DNA from: Sciurus carolinensis
Taxonomy: Eukaryota; Chordata; Mammalia; Rodentia; Sciuridae
NCBI RefSeq assembly: GCF_902686445.1
Contig: NC_062219.1
Location: forward strand, 48,015,056-48,079,055
Direction of reading: 5' to 3'
DNA: 64,000 bases
Shown here: piece after piece, positions 26,640 through 38,623 of the stretch
How the letters are laid out: each line of letters opens with the position of its first letter
Position numbering within the stretch: position 1 is the first letter of the stretch
The notes under the pieces: generated by a model
Told to the model about the DNA's origin: nothing
Database searches by the model: none
What the model saw: only the letters and a program-made list of their open reading frames with translations
Program-made: the position numbers and the translations under genes

Positions 26640-27345
26640 ATGTTTCTGAGCAACCCTAACATCTACCACAAATGCCAATTAGATGTCTCAGGACGGTCTG
26701 CCCAAACCTGGCCTCCTAGTGCTCTCCACAGAGATCTGCTACCCTTGTTGTATTCCTTCCTGGGTCATGACAACACCTGGGCCCAATACCTTGGAGCCAT
26801 TTTTGCTTCTTACATCCCATTACCTAGCCAACCTGCAAATCCTATTGGCTTGCCTTCAAAATATATCCAGACTTTTCCCTTTTCTCAATGTTCTCACCCA
26901 GGTTCAAGTGATGATTGACTCCACTTTGGATTCTGCACCCTCTTGGTCTGTCTCTTTGGCTTCTTGTCCTCTTTAATCTTTTCTCAACAAAGCAACTGGA
27001 GATATCCTGTTGAAGTATAAGTCAGAGTTTGTCCCTCCTCAACTTAAAACCTTCAGAGAACCCCACTGGTTCTTACCTCTGTTTAACTGGTATAGTCCCC
27101 CTGACCTGGTTCTCCATCACCTCTATGGCCTTATCTGTGACTTTGCCCTTGTTCTTGCAGTGTCACTATAGTGACCTTTCTATCCCGCAGGCACACTTTT
27201 ATTTCACTTCAAGCCCTTTGCCCTTGAGATTTCTTTTGCCTGTTTTTTTTTTTTTTTTTTTTTTTTGCTTCTCATTTCCTGAAAGTCTTTACTCAGGTGA
27301 TTCCATCTTGGTGCATTATTCACTGGTCAACTGTCAATTTTGTTT
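26640..27345. mobile_element. L2-derived LINE relic
   Basis: Segments such as 'aaatcctattggcttgccttcaaaatatatcc', 'aagtcagagtttgtccctcctcaacttaaaacc' and 'gaaagtctttactcag' resemble the ancient mammalian L2 element. Old and gapped. The 114-residue open frame over it is not a gene. Confidence 0.55.
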
Positions 27346-27414
27346 TGCTTTGTTTTATTTCGTCTCTGGGTAGTGAACTCAGGGGTGCTTTACCACTGAG
27401 CTACATCCCCAGCT
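27065..27414 (+). repeat. Inverted duplication, left arm
   Basis: Pairs in reverse complement with 28833-29177. The match starts at 'actggttcttacctctg', runs through L2-like sequence ('ttgcccttgagatttctttt', identical in both arms) and 'cttctcatttcctgaaagtc' (identical), and continues into the ID half of a SINE ending 'atccccagc'. Apart from a 9-base indel, a T-run length change and an 18-base replacement, identity is near 90 percent by eye over the L2 part and lower in the SINE part. Confidence 0.85.
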
Positions 27415-27531
27415 CTTTTTATTATTTTATTTTTTGAGACAAGGTCTCACTAAGTTGCTGAGTTTGGCCTTGAACTTGTGCTTCAGCCTCCTAAGTTTCT
27501 GGGGTTACAGTATACACCAGGACACTTGGCT
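27342..27531 (-). mobile_element. B1-ID dimeric SINE
   Basis: Minus-strand dimer. The ID half is 'ccactgagctacatccccagc', followed by 'ttttgagacaaggtctcactaagttgctgag' and 'ggttacag...cacttggctc' of the B1 half. Likely target-site duplication: 'cactggtcaact' on one side and 'caccggtcaaact' on the other. Its ID half and tail junction are copied into the right arm of the inverted repeat. Confidence 0.85.
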
Positions 27532-27617
27532 CACCGGTCAAACTCTTAAAATTTATTCTCCTTTTACTGATTCTCCTGTTTCCTGTTTTTGGTGTTCTCT
27601 CTTTAGCTGTTAATCAT

Positions 27618-27824
27618 GACTTATTTTTTTTCCTTTTTTTTTTTTTTTTTTGGTATTCAGGATTAGAACTCGGAGGCATTTTTACTACTGAGCCACATCC
27701 CTTTTTATTTTTTATTTTGAGACAGAGTCTTGCTAAGTTGCTTAGGGCCTCACTTAGTTGCGATCCTCCCGTTTCAGCTTCCTGAGTTGCTGAGATTATA
27801 GGTGTGCACCACTGTATCTGGCTT
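27618..27824 (-). mobile_element. B1-ID dimeric SINE
   Basis: Minus-strand dimer with a long T-run, 'tactgagccacatcccttttt', 'gagacagagtcttgctaagttgcttagg', and 'gctgagattataggtgtgcaccactg'. Only about 90 bases from the preceding SINE of the same orientation. Confidence 0.85.
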
Positions 27825-28084
27825 TAGTATCTTCTAAATTCAACTGCACAAGGGCAGAAGTTTTTTGTTTTTTTTTTTTTGTTGTTGCAGTGCTGAAACA
27901 GAGTGTCACAAAGAAGGTGTGCACTGATTATGTGTTGATTGAATAGATTAAACTGAGACCATTCTGTATCTAGTAAGACTGGGGTTTAGAGTCTAGCTAG
28001 TTTTGTGTTTTTCAGTATCAGCTTGAAAAGATCCAGGTAACTACATTGCAGACTCCTTGGGCACTGAATATTTCTGTGGTTTAT

Positions 28085-28140
28085 TGATGTGGTACTCAGG
28101 GCTGAATACAAACCCTACCATATGCTGGGTTAGGCCATCA
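28085..28140 (-). mobile_element. Possible decayed ID-like SINE
   Basis: 'gtggtactcagggctgaatacaaaccctaccatatgctggg' resembles the minus-strand ID unit. The match is short and degenerate. Confidence 0.4.
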
Positions 28141-28633
28141 GGGCAAGATTACCAAGGCATTCATCTGAAGGATACTTAGCAGTCAGGAGGAATAGTGAAT
28201 TTATACTTGTTAAATACACCCTCTTCCCAATCAAGAGGTGTAGATTTAATAGACAGATCTTAAAGCGAATCTGCCACTCATAAGTAGCTCATCATGATAA
28301 ATATCATTAAGGTAAAAGGTTCTTAAGTAATAGAATGCAATTGGGTTTTTTTTTTTTTTTCTGCAGATATAAACTGCCAGGGGTTTGTGAACCTTTTCAT
28401 CGATTTTGCTGCATGGTTGTATAGATGTGCTCTGCTTTTTATTTAGGCAGTTCCTAGTCTACTGTGCTTTTCAGGATGGGAAATGTGTATCACCCAATTT
28501 CTTCCAGTATTGTGCCTGCCAGTGAAAACCTTTTTATATGCACTGTAATATGATTAGATGTTCTATTTGATATTTGAAATAACATACATATTTCTCTATA
28601 TTCCAGTCTTTGTAGTTCCCAAGTTTGGCTGAT

Positions 28634-28684
28634 TTTCTTTTCTTTTCTTTCTTTCTTCTTCTTCTTCTTTTTTTTTTTTTTTTT
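28634..28684 (+). repeat. Polypyrimidine tract (TTTC/TTC/T)n
   Basis: 'cttttcttttctttctttcttc' style run ending in a T-run. Its complement lies in the purine tract 40 bases on. Confidence 0.9.
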
Positions 28685-28725
28685 GTAATAAATTTCTCCC
28701 AAATGAGAGAGTCCTGTGGGGGAGG

Positions 28726-28822
28726 GGAAGAAAGAAAGAAAGTAAGGAAGGAAGGAAGAAAGGAAGAAAGGAAGGAAGGAAGGAAGGAAGGAAGGAAGGA
28801 AGGAAGGAAGAAAGAAAGAAAT
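28726..28822 (+). repeat. (GGAA)n/(GAAA)n polypurine microsatellite
   Basis: Nearly pure purine for about 97 bases, with roughly a dozen consecutive GGAA units in 28769-28810. It abuts the inner end of the right inverted-repeat arm. Confidence 0.95.
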
Positions 28823-28832
28823 TAAGTAAATA

Positions 28833-28900
28833 GGGCTGGGGATATTTTTCAGGTAGAGCACCCTGGAATTCAAACCACAGAAACAAACAAACAAAAAAAA
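28833..28900 (+). mobile_element. ID-like SINE half within the inverted repeat arm
   Basis: Plus-strand 'gggctggggat...gtagagcaccctggaattcaaacca' with a CAAA/A-rich tail. Interpreted as copied together with the L2 segment and not as an independent insertion. Confidence 0.7.
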
Positions 28901-29177
28901 ACAAAAATTGACAGCTGACCAGTGAACAACTCACCAAGATGGAACATCTGAGTAAAGACTTTCAGGAAATGAGAAGTGACCATGTGGATAAGTTAAAAAA
29001 AAAAAAAATCAGGCAAAAGAAATCTCAAGGGCAAAGGGTTTGAGGTAAAATAAAAGTGTGCCAAAAGGCCACTGTAGTGACATTGCAAGAACAAGGACAA
29101 AATTGTAGATAAGACCAAAGAGATAGTAGAGAAGCAGGTCAGGGGGACGTAGGAGTTGAACAGAGGTAAGAACCAGT
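28833..29177 (-). repeat. Inverted duplication, right arm
   Basis: Reverse-complement partner of 27065-27414. It begins with the ID SINE 'gggctggggat', has an A-rich tail abutting 'attgacagctgaccagtg', and ends 'cagaggtaagaaccagt'. The SINE-tail/L2 junction is the same as in the left arm, so both derive from one insertion. This arm lacks the B1 half of the SINE and instead abuts a GGAA microsatellite. Confidence 0.85.
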
Positions 29178-29194
29178 AGACGTGGCAGTCATTT

Positions 29195-29335
29195 TTCTAA
29201 GTTCTTTACAAGTATCAACTTAGTTTATTTTCTAACCACCTTATGAGCTAAGTGTTGTTATTATCACCCCTACTTTACAGTTGAAGAAACTGAGTAACAG
29301 ACAGCTGAGGTGACTTTTCCAAGGTTGAAATCTTG
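29195..29335 (-). mobile_element. MIR SINE relic
   Basis: 'tctaaccaccttatgagctaagtgttgttattatcacccctactttacag' then 'gaagaaactgagtaacag' is reverse MIR-like. Confidence 0.6.
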
Positions 29336-29379
29336 TTTGATACGTTATGCTCTTAACTGTATGCATAACACTGATGTCA

Positions 29380-29960
29380 TTCCTAACATCAACCTACATT
29401 AGTTGTCCATTACTATGCAATATATTCCCCCAACACATAGCAGCTTAACGCAGCAAACATTTACTAACTCACAGTTTTTGTGGTTAGGAATCAGGAACAA
29501 CTTAGCTAGGTTCTAGTCTGGTTTCATAAGGTTGCAGCCAAGGTTTTGGCAGGTACCCCAGTCATTTGAAGGCTCTAGTGGGTGTGAATACATTTCCAAA
29601 CTCACTCTTATGATTGTTGGGAGAAATTGGTTCCTCTGGGTTGCAGGATTGAGGGAGTCAGCTCCTTGCTGGTCGTTGCTGGGGAGTGACCCATGCTCCT
29701 TGCTATGGAGGTCAGCTTCTAACCTGGCAGCTTGTTTCATTAGAGTGAACAAACAAGAAAGCAATGGAATGCAGAGCATCAGTAAGATTAAGTCAGTCTT
29801 TCATGAGTTAACCTTGGATACCCCATTACTCTTGCCATATTCTCTATAAGATGTGAGTCACTGGGTCCAGAAAAGTCCAATGGAAGGGACTTTTGTAAAG
29901 GTGTGCATTCCAAGATGTAGGATCACTGCAAGCCATTTTAGAAGCTACCTGCCACATAGC
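29380..29960. repeat. Ancient interspersed repeat, family unnamed
   Basis: 'gttgtccattactatgcaa', 'cacatagcagcttaacgcagcaaac', 'ctcacagtttttgtggttaggaa', 'agctaggttctagtctgg', 'ctcacagt...tccttgctggtcgttgctgg', 'ggcagcttgtttcattagag' match a common old mammalian repeat. I cannot give its class with confidence. Confidence 0.5.
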
Positions 29961-30493
29961 TTATGGTCAGTCACCAGCTTTTCTTAATGTTAGAGTTTCT
30001 TTTCTTATTGAGTAGATGTGATATCAAAAGGCATCACAGCAGCAATACTATTAAGCAATACCATTATGCTTTGTACAGAGTTATATTTTATCTGCATTTT
30101 GTTTTAGATTGAATAATAATATTACCTATTAAAATACACAACTCTCAGTGGCATAACACATAGGACATTTTTGATAGGGGTTCGACTGCTTTTTTTAGGT
30201 GGGTTTGGTAACACAAGAATTTAGACTGCTTCCATCACAACATGATTTCCATGGCTCTACAATTTTGAAAGTCATCCCTTTAGCCTCAGAGATATTAGGT
30301 CCTATATGTGATGCACATCATTTCTGAACACAATGTGTTGCCCAGAACTCGTGGCATGGCCCTACTTAACTGCAAGGGGAGGTGTGCAATGTGATTTTCT
30401 GTGAGTGCCCAGGATAAAAGAAAGTAAAGGACAAAAAGATAGGTGAGCAGTGAGTTTTACCTCACATCTGATTTAAATATGCTACTGGCTTTT

Positions 30494-30530
30494 ACACACA
30501 CACATACACACACACATACACACACACAAA
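30494..30530 (+). repeat. (CA)n microsatellite with CATA interruptions
   Basis: CA units broken by two 'cata' steps. Confidence 0.9.
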
Positions 30531-30584
30531 CCTCACTGTGCTTAAGCCTTTTTCATTTAAAAATTCCTTTGACTCTCTTTCATT

Positions 30585-30790
30585 TTTTATTGGAAAAGAT
30601 AGTGTTTATGTAGAAAGTACATAAATCATGTAGCATAGTTTGACATGTAATTATAACATGCATAAGTAAGCAACTGTGCAGCCACTGCCCAAATCAAGAA
30701 TTAGAACACAACCAGCATATACCCCAGAGACCCCTGAATACTTTACCCATCACAACTCCCCACTTTCCTGAATTCTGTAATGGCTTTCCT
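30585..30790. mobile_element. Possible old L1 3' fragment
   Basis: 'ttttattggaaaagatagtg', 'ttgacatgtaattataacatgcata' and 'ccactgcccaaatcaag' recall the sense 3' region of old L1 elements. Low similarity. Confidence 0.35.
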
Positions 30791-31384
30791 ATGACATTAC
30801 ATTTACCTCTACCAGATCCTTGTTGTCTTCCCTTTATGACTAGGGTTTTGGAATTTTCCATCTCCTCTTGCTGTCTGTCTCCATGTCCTCATTTCCCAAC
30901 TACCCTTTGGTCCCTTACACATGATCTCTAGTAAAACCCTTTACCAATGGCCCCATAATTATTATATTTAACATCATTATTATATTTAGTCCTTATCTTA
31001 CTGAATTTATCTGTGGAACTTGACTATGATGACATATTTTCGTTTTCAAAATTTTTGATTTGTTAAAACATTCTCCTCTCTTATGTTTCTGGCTTATACT
31101 TCTCAATTTTTTTTTCAGGTTCTTTTCCTCTACCCACCCTAAATATTGGTGTTTCTCATGAATCTATTTCTTCCTAGGACCTCACCCACTTTTCGTGTTT
31201 GAACTCCCTCTCAAACTATGACCATTAAATCTATGTCTCTAGCTGAGAGTTCTTGTATGAGCTCTAGACCCACAAATTGTCTTCTTTCAGCCATTTCCAC
31301 GTTGGTAATTCATATATAACTTAAGTCGCAAAATGTTTAATTTTGCTTAGGAGCAATGATAACATTAAGAACTAGGATCTATAC

Positions 31385-31600
31385 TGTTCTTCCTAGATAC
31401 CAGGTAGTGTTTTAAATGTTTTATATGTGTTCAATTGTTTCAACTCTCATTTTAATAATCAATATGGTAAGAATTACTCTTACCACTATACAGATGAAGA
31501 AACTCAGGTACAGGGGTGCTAAGCAGCTTTATGGTCACAGAGAAATATGAGGCCCAGCTTTGATCTCAAGTCTGACAGTTAGCTTTGAGCCAGTCTTCCG
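31385..31600 (-). mobile_element. MIR SINE relic
   Basis: 'accaggtagtgttttaaatg', 'ctatacagatgaagaaactcagg', 'gtctgacagttagc' follow the reverse MIR layout. Confidence 0.55.
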
Positions 31601-31978
31601 AACTCATGTGCTTTAGTGACCACTCACATCAGGGCTTATGTTTAAACCTATGTTCATAAGACCAATAGACTCTATGTAATAATAATTTACTTATTTAGAC
31701 AGGGATAATAATAATTTGGATTTATGTGAAACTTTTAAAAAATGAAATCTGAAGACCCCGTTTTGTAAAGTCATCATAAAATAGCATTGATCTCTTTTAC
31801 TAAAGATAAAACCAATCCTTCTACCTAAATTTCCTGTATTTAATTTTAGAGAATGCTCAGTAGGTAAAATGCTGCTCATTAAAGGTGTGTCTGTCTGTAC
31901 CCAGAGAGATAAGCAACTTGTTCTAAGAACAACAGGCTAAGAAATGGAAATTTACAAAATACATATTAAGCTTAGAGG

Positions 31979-32108
31979 TACAAATATTTATATATAAATA
32001 TTTTAAAAATTATATATATTTATATAATTAATCATGTGTAATTATATATAATATATAATTATAATAATATATACAATATATATAATATATTATATATATT
32101 TTTTTTGG
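31979..32108 (+). repeat. AT-rich low-complexity tract
   Basis: About 130 bases almost purely A and T, with many TATATA and ATAATA runs, immediately beside the SINE at 32101. Confidence 0.9.
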
Positions 32109-32305
32109 GGGGGGGGATACTGCAGGTTGAACCCAGGGACACTTAACCACTAAGCCAGGTCCCCAGCCCTTTTAAAAAATATTTTATTTAGTTACAGGGT
32201 CTCACTAAGTTGCTTAGGGTCTTCCTAAGTTGCCGAGGCTGACTTTGAACTTGGCAGTCTTTCTGCCTCAGCTTTCCAAGCCGCTGGAATTGCAGGCGTT
32301 CACCA
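32101..32305 (-). mobile_element. B1-ID dimeric SINE
   Basis: Minus-strand dimer: T-run and G-run, 'gttgaacccagggacacttaaccactaagccaggtccccagccc', then 'ggtctcactaagttgcttagg' and 'gctggaattgcaggcg'. It lies 411 bases upstream of FRK exon 6. Confidence 0.85.
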
Positions 32306-32550
32306 TGTGCAATATGTGCATTTTGAAACTACTGCTAGACTTTTCATTTCTATTAGTGAGTCAGTTTTTAAGAAAACTCTGATGAAAAAAATGTGAACTT
32401 TTCACTGGTTCAGCCATGCAAATTAGGTTCACTATAGACTCAATGACCAAAACAAACTATGCAAAGCTTAAAAGTAATCCGAAAGTACCGAAGCAACAGT
32501 TTCCATGAAGAGATGAATTTGTGATATGTGGTATTAAAAAATGGCAGTAA

Positions 32551-34497
<1,947 letters not shown>

Positions 34498-34709
34498 GTA
34501 TGACAGGTGCTCAAGTAATCCAACTGTTGGGACAAAACTATAGACTTCCACAGCCATCTAACTGTCCACAGCAATTCTACAACATCATGTTGGAGTGCTG
34601 GAATGCAGAGCCTAAGGAACGACCAACATTTGAGACACTGCATTGGAAACTTGAGGACTATTTTGAAACAGAGTCTTCATATTCAGATACAAATAACTTT
34701 GTAAGATGA
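34498..34709 (+). CDS. FRK: FRK exon 8: kinase C-lobe end and regulatory C-terminal tail
   Basis: Starts after the acceptor 'tatatttttcag', completes Gly436 and encodes residues 437-505, ending with TGA at 34707-34709. It includes the C-lobe helices ([20 protein letters not shown], then [17 protein letters not shown], with the conserved CW and RPTF motifs). The tail ends [11 protein letters not shown]. The tail tyrosine is residue 497, equivalent to Src Tyr527 and known in human FRK; when phosphorylated in Src-type kinases it docks on SH2 and closes the enzyme. The length from this tyrosine to the end is the same as in human FRK, so the protein end is conserved. The open frame extends upstream to 34452, but that part is intronic. 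Confidence 0.97.
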
Positions 34710-34846
34710 ACTCTGAAGAAGAAATAATTAAAAATAAGAAGAAAGAATAACCAGTCCGGAAGTACAATCTTTAATCTTCTCAACCAACTGCAAAATCAGT
34801 TTTCTTGACATATTCAAGTGATAGGGTAAATTTGGCCATGTATTAT

Positions 34847-34852
34847 AATAAA
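34847..34852 (+). promoter_or_regulatory. FRK: Candidate proximal poly(A) signal
   Basis: AATAAA 138 nt after the stop codon, inside an A-rich run. The following 30 bases lack a clear GT-rich element apart from 'gcattttattgactggg'. It would give a very short 3' UTR. Weak candidate. Confidence 0.25.
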
Positions 34853-35518
34853 AAAAATTATATATGCATTTTATTGACTGGGAAATACTGCCGGACAGTC
34901 TAAGATGATGTATCATTTTCTCACTGCCTGATAAAATCAAACACACTAAATGAAGTTATTTTTCTTTTTAAAAGACACTTACATTTCTATTTATTGTTTG
35001 AAATGCCGATCAAGAGAATCAACAGATGATAGTCAATTTTTACTCAGTGACTGTTGTAGCATTTTCCTGTTTACTGATTAGAGCTGTTATTCATTATTCC
35101 TTGGATTGCTGAATCCCATCAGGCTGTTATTATGAAGGAATTTGATTGCTTTGCTGCACAGCAGGACCTGTGCTTTGAGATTTTTTTCCCTTTTAAAATA
35201 TCCTGTAACTACAATGATGGCAAAGCCATGTTAAATGACTTGATTGTACTTGAAGTAATTGCACATATTTTTCCTATGCATAAAAAAATGAAGCAGCTGT
35301 TGAGAAAAAGAATTAAAATCTTTCTCATTTGGTGGAAGGAAATGATGGAATTTTTCTATACCTCAGTATGTGTCATCTGAGAATCATCTACATTGGTTTT
35401 AATCTCTTAATGTTAAGAATCAGTTTGCAAAGCTGATGAGTTATTATGCACAGAAATATGTGAGAAACACCAAATAGCCCACAAAGTCTGAGAAACAGGT
35501 ACTAAAGTAGTGTAGGAA

Positions 35519-35524
35519 AATAAA
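35519..35524 (+). promoter_or_regulatory. FRK: Candidate poly(A) signal
   Basis: AATAAA about 810 nt after the stop. Modest downstream support from 'gccttgctgtgaccttctg'. A 3' UTR of around 0.8 kb would be in a reasonable range for this gene. Position is seen; use is inferred. Confidence 0.35.
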
Positions 35525-36271
35525 ATGAGAGCTGCAGCCTTGCTGTGACCTTCTGAATAATTACAAAAGAGCAGTACCTCCAGGCCAGTTTTTAATTGAC
35601 CACAAAACAGGTCAAACTCTATTTAAATCTAGAGTCTAGGAATAACAACTGAACTTAGTTGTGCAATTGTAATTTTTTTTTTTTTTTGGCAGGACAAGGT
35701 TTTAACTATCTTCAATATGCATTGACATTAGTAACAATGTTACTGTTTTCTTAAGCAATGGCTGTCAAATTCTCCCTTCAATTGATAAGGAGTAAGACTT
35801 CTTTGAGGTGGTTTCAAAGACAAATATATATTCAAAGATCTTCTGATGCACAAAAGAATGAACCAAATGAGCCAGGAGAAATCAGAATGTTTTGAGAATA
35901 TTTTCTGATCTTTCTTTAAAAGAGAAGAATATATCTAAACAGTTACAACATCCCTCATTCAATGTGAAATAAGCAATCAGTAAACTTGTGAACTCTTTTT
36001 TAACTGGGAGCAAGAGGTAGAGGCTTCAGGGTATCATACCATTAACAGCTCAATGACGTCAACCAAAAGCCTAGGCCTTTCCAACCTCCCCTCTGCCATC
36101 AGCACCGTCTACATTCTCATGGTCACAGATGGTTGTCATTGGCAACTAGGACTCCTTTTTCTATGCCTCATCTAAGAAGAGAAAATGGGAAACTTCTCTC
36201 CCAAATTTGCATAAAAATCATTCTTATTTTTCTGCTCAAATCAACTTGAATCACAAGCCCAGATCTCAACC

Positions 36272-36277
36272 AATAAA
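36272..36277 (+). promoter_or_regulatory. FRK: Candidate distal poly(A) signal
   Basis: AATAAA followed within 20-40 nt by a GT-rich stretch ('gtgaatgctctgtgttgatt'), the best downstream context of the three candidates. It would give a 3' UTR of about 1.6 kb. It may instead be chance in intergenic DNA. Confidence 0.3.
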
Positions 36278-38572
36278 ATGCCTAATGTGAATGCTCTGTG
36301 TTGATTGGTTTTGGAGAAGGTCTCTCATTGAAACTGGGAATGGGGTTACCTTCCCTGGAGACAAGTTGGGATGTTGGTTTATCTGAAAAAAATTAGAGAT
36401 TAGAGGCTGGATAGCCATCCATTGAGAAAATCCCACGAGAGGGATTAACTATTAGAATTAATGTAGGCTTGTGTCTACCTGTCCAGTTCCTCTTCCTCCT
36501 CACTCTCTTTACATCTATGTGTTAGGCAGGTGGATATGTGCATATACATCACAATTGTTCGAAGACCTTAGGTCACGTGGAATTAAAGTTTATAGAACCA
36601 CACATAGAAGTGAAAATATTTGTAAAATAAGGTCAACAATATTTTTAGTCTGTTGGCTGAGTATAGGATAGCTTTATTTAAAGTCATCTAGTCTAATAAA
36701 ATCAAGAAGCAGATAATAAATAACCAGTAGTAAAAATTAAAAAACTTCCTTTTCCTATGTTCATTTCTTTGGGTTCAATTCTGCTTGGGCATATATAGGA
36801 AATATTCCCATTTCATTGTGCAAATATGACTACTATATTATCTGTCTTTTTGTAGTAGCTGATAATAATAAATTTTAAGTAAGTTTTGGTTTTGAAATAT
36901 AAAATGGAGGTTATCCTTTCCTGTTTTAATACCACCTGAAACTCATTTAACTTACTATGTTTGATTCTTTGGGACATTTATGTTCAAGGTTCTGTCAAAG
37001 CAATCTATTATTCTTGTTTTTACCCTGATGGATCATGGAGAAAAATAATGGATTCAGTTATGAGAAGCAGTAATAGATTTTTTTAACTGACATAAATTTC
37101 TCTCCCTGTATAGAATAAAAGGATCAGGAAAAGATAAGTTGAATTTTCCTACAATGAGCCAGCTCTTGTTAAATTTACTTCCCATAAATTGTAGAAAAGC
37201 ACTTTTCATGTAATGTTTTATTTATGTAATTCAGTTATTTGGAGGTGGTGGTAAGGGATGGGAGTACATCATTTTATGTGATATTTCAAATCTCTTCTGA
37301 CAAAAACCTTAAGAATTTTTGTAATAGGAAAAATTCAAAATTCCATTTAGCCTCCTTTTAAGAAGGCAAGGAAAGAAATAGGTTTAAATTACCTCAGGTC
37401 AAGAGAGGCACAGAGTGAGCTCCTTGTAGTTGTGGAAAGCTGAATATTTTGTCATCAAAAACAAAGGTAAAGTCAAAGTGAGCAGCAATTGCAAGCTGGG
37501 CTAGGGGAATGGGTCACCGTAGGGGGCACTGAAGAGCAAGCCAGTGAGGAAATGCCAAGCTGGGCCCACTCACTGAGTCTACTCACAACATGTGTCTGCA
37601 TGATGACCACATGGATCCAGTGAACCATAAGGAACCCAAACTCCTGTGACTCTCTGGTGGCCTAAAGGGAATCATGGTCTTGGAAAGATGCTGCCCTGTA
37701 ACCAGCTGGAATTTCCTGGAGGAAGCAGGGCCCAGCTGGTCCTGCATGGTGTGTCAAGCATATGCCATTCCTATAATCATGTTTTTTCATGGAATTGTTA
37801 AGTATTTGCTAATCTGGGCCAATCTTGCTGGTAGTGTATCTGTGGTGACTTCTTGGGATCTTTTGCAAGGACATGCTATGTGAGTTAGCATGGTGCTGAT
37901 TTGAGTACCTTTTTCAAATTGCATCATGTTCTTACACTGAGAAAGGCCACTCTTAAAAAAAAAGTGAATGACGTCTGTACCTGGGAGTTGGGAATTATGA
38001 ATGGGCTTGTCTAGAAATGTTTAGTTCTTTTATTTCCTGTCATCGTTAAGAAGAAGTTTGGTTTGTAATCATCGACATCAAGCAAAAAGTTGGTGTTGTA
38101 GAACTGAAAAAGAAAACAAACAAAACAAGCTGGGAAATTTAGTGGAGAATAAAATCTTTTAAACCGGGAATCCCAGCAATATTTTAATTTTTGTAGGGCC
38201 ATCCTTTCACTGCCTACCTTGCCCCATAAACTCAGATTTCTCTCTCTTTTTTATATTAAGGAAATAGTGTTGGTAGATCTCTCCAATTATGGACTACATT
38301 TAGAAATAAACTAGAGAGTAAAAATAGTATGCAAACCTGAATTTTAGACGCTTTAACAAATTTAGTTTCATTTAGATTGAGATGACACTAGGTACATGGG
38401 GTCAATAAGGCTAGGTTATAAGGAAAGAGATGCCCAATTATTTCCATTCACTCCTTTTGTCTGTGTAGTTGATTTATCCATTAGCCATCTAAAGCAAAAG
38501 GCTTCAATGTAAAATCTTTTTCATTCTCATGGAAAAGAATCAATTCTTCCAGAAATGGGTGACCAATTTAGG

Positions 38573-38623
38573 CATACCATAACTGTCCAGTTATGGACAG
38601 ACATACCATAACTGTCCAGTTAT
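38573..38623 (+). repeat. Tandem pair of 22-bp palindrome-containing units
   Basis: The 22-base unit 'cataccataactgtccag' plus 'ttat' occurs at 38573-38594 and 38602-38623. The first carries a perfect inverted repeat (CCATAACTG and CAGTTATGG, spacer TC) at 38577-38596. Confidence 0.85.

Larger units (their letters stand above)
34710..35545 (+). other. FRK: FRK 3' UTR, end uncertain
   Basis: AT-rich, non-coding sequence directly after the stop with no recognisable repeat insertion in the first 800 bases, as expected for a 3' UTR. Candidate AATAAA hexamers lie at 34847, 35519 and 36272 (listed separately). The end given assumes the 35519 signal is used. The true end needs transcript data. Confidence 0.55.

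Noticed and set aside
27029..27373. 114-codon open frame
   Set aside because: It lies over an L2 relic and a T-run, with no conserved reverse-transcriptase motif.
28490..28937. Open frames of 134 and 113 codons with FLPS-type repeats
   Set aside because: These are translations of the GGAA microsatellite and the adjoining ID SINE, not proteins.
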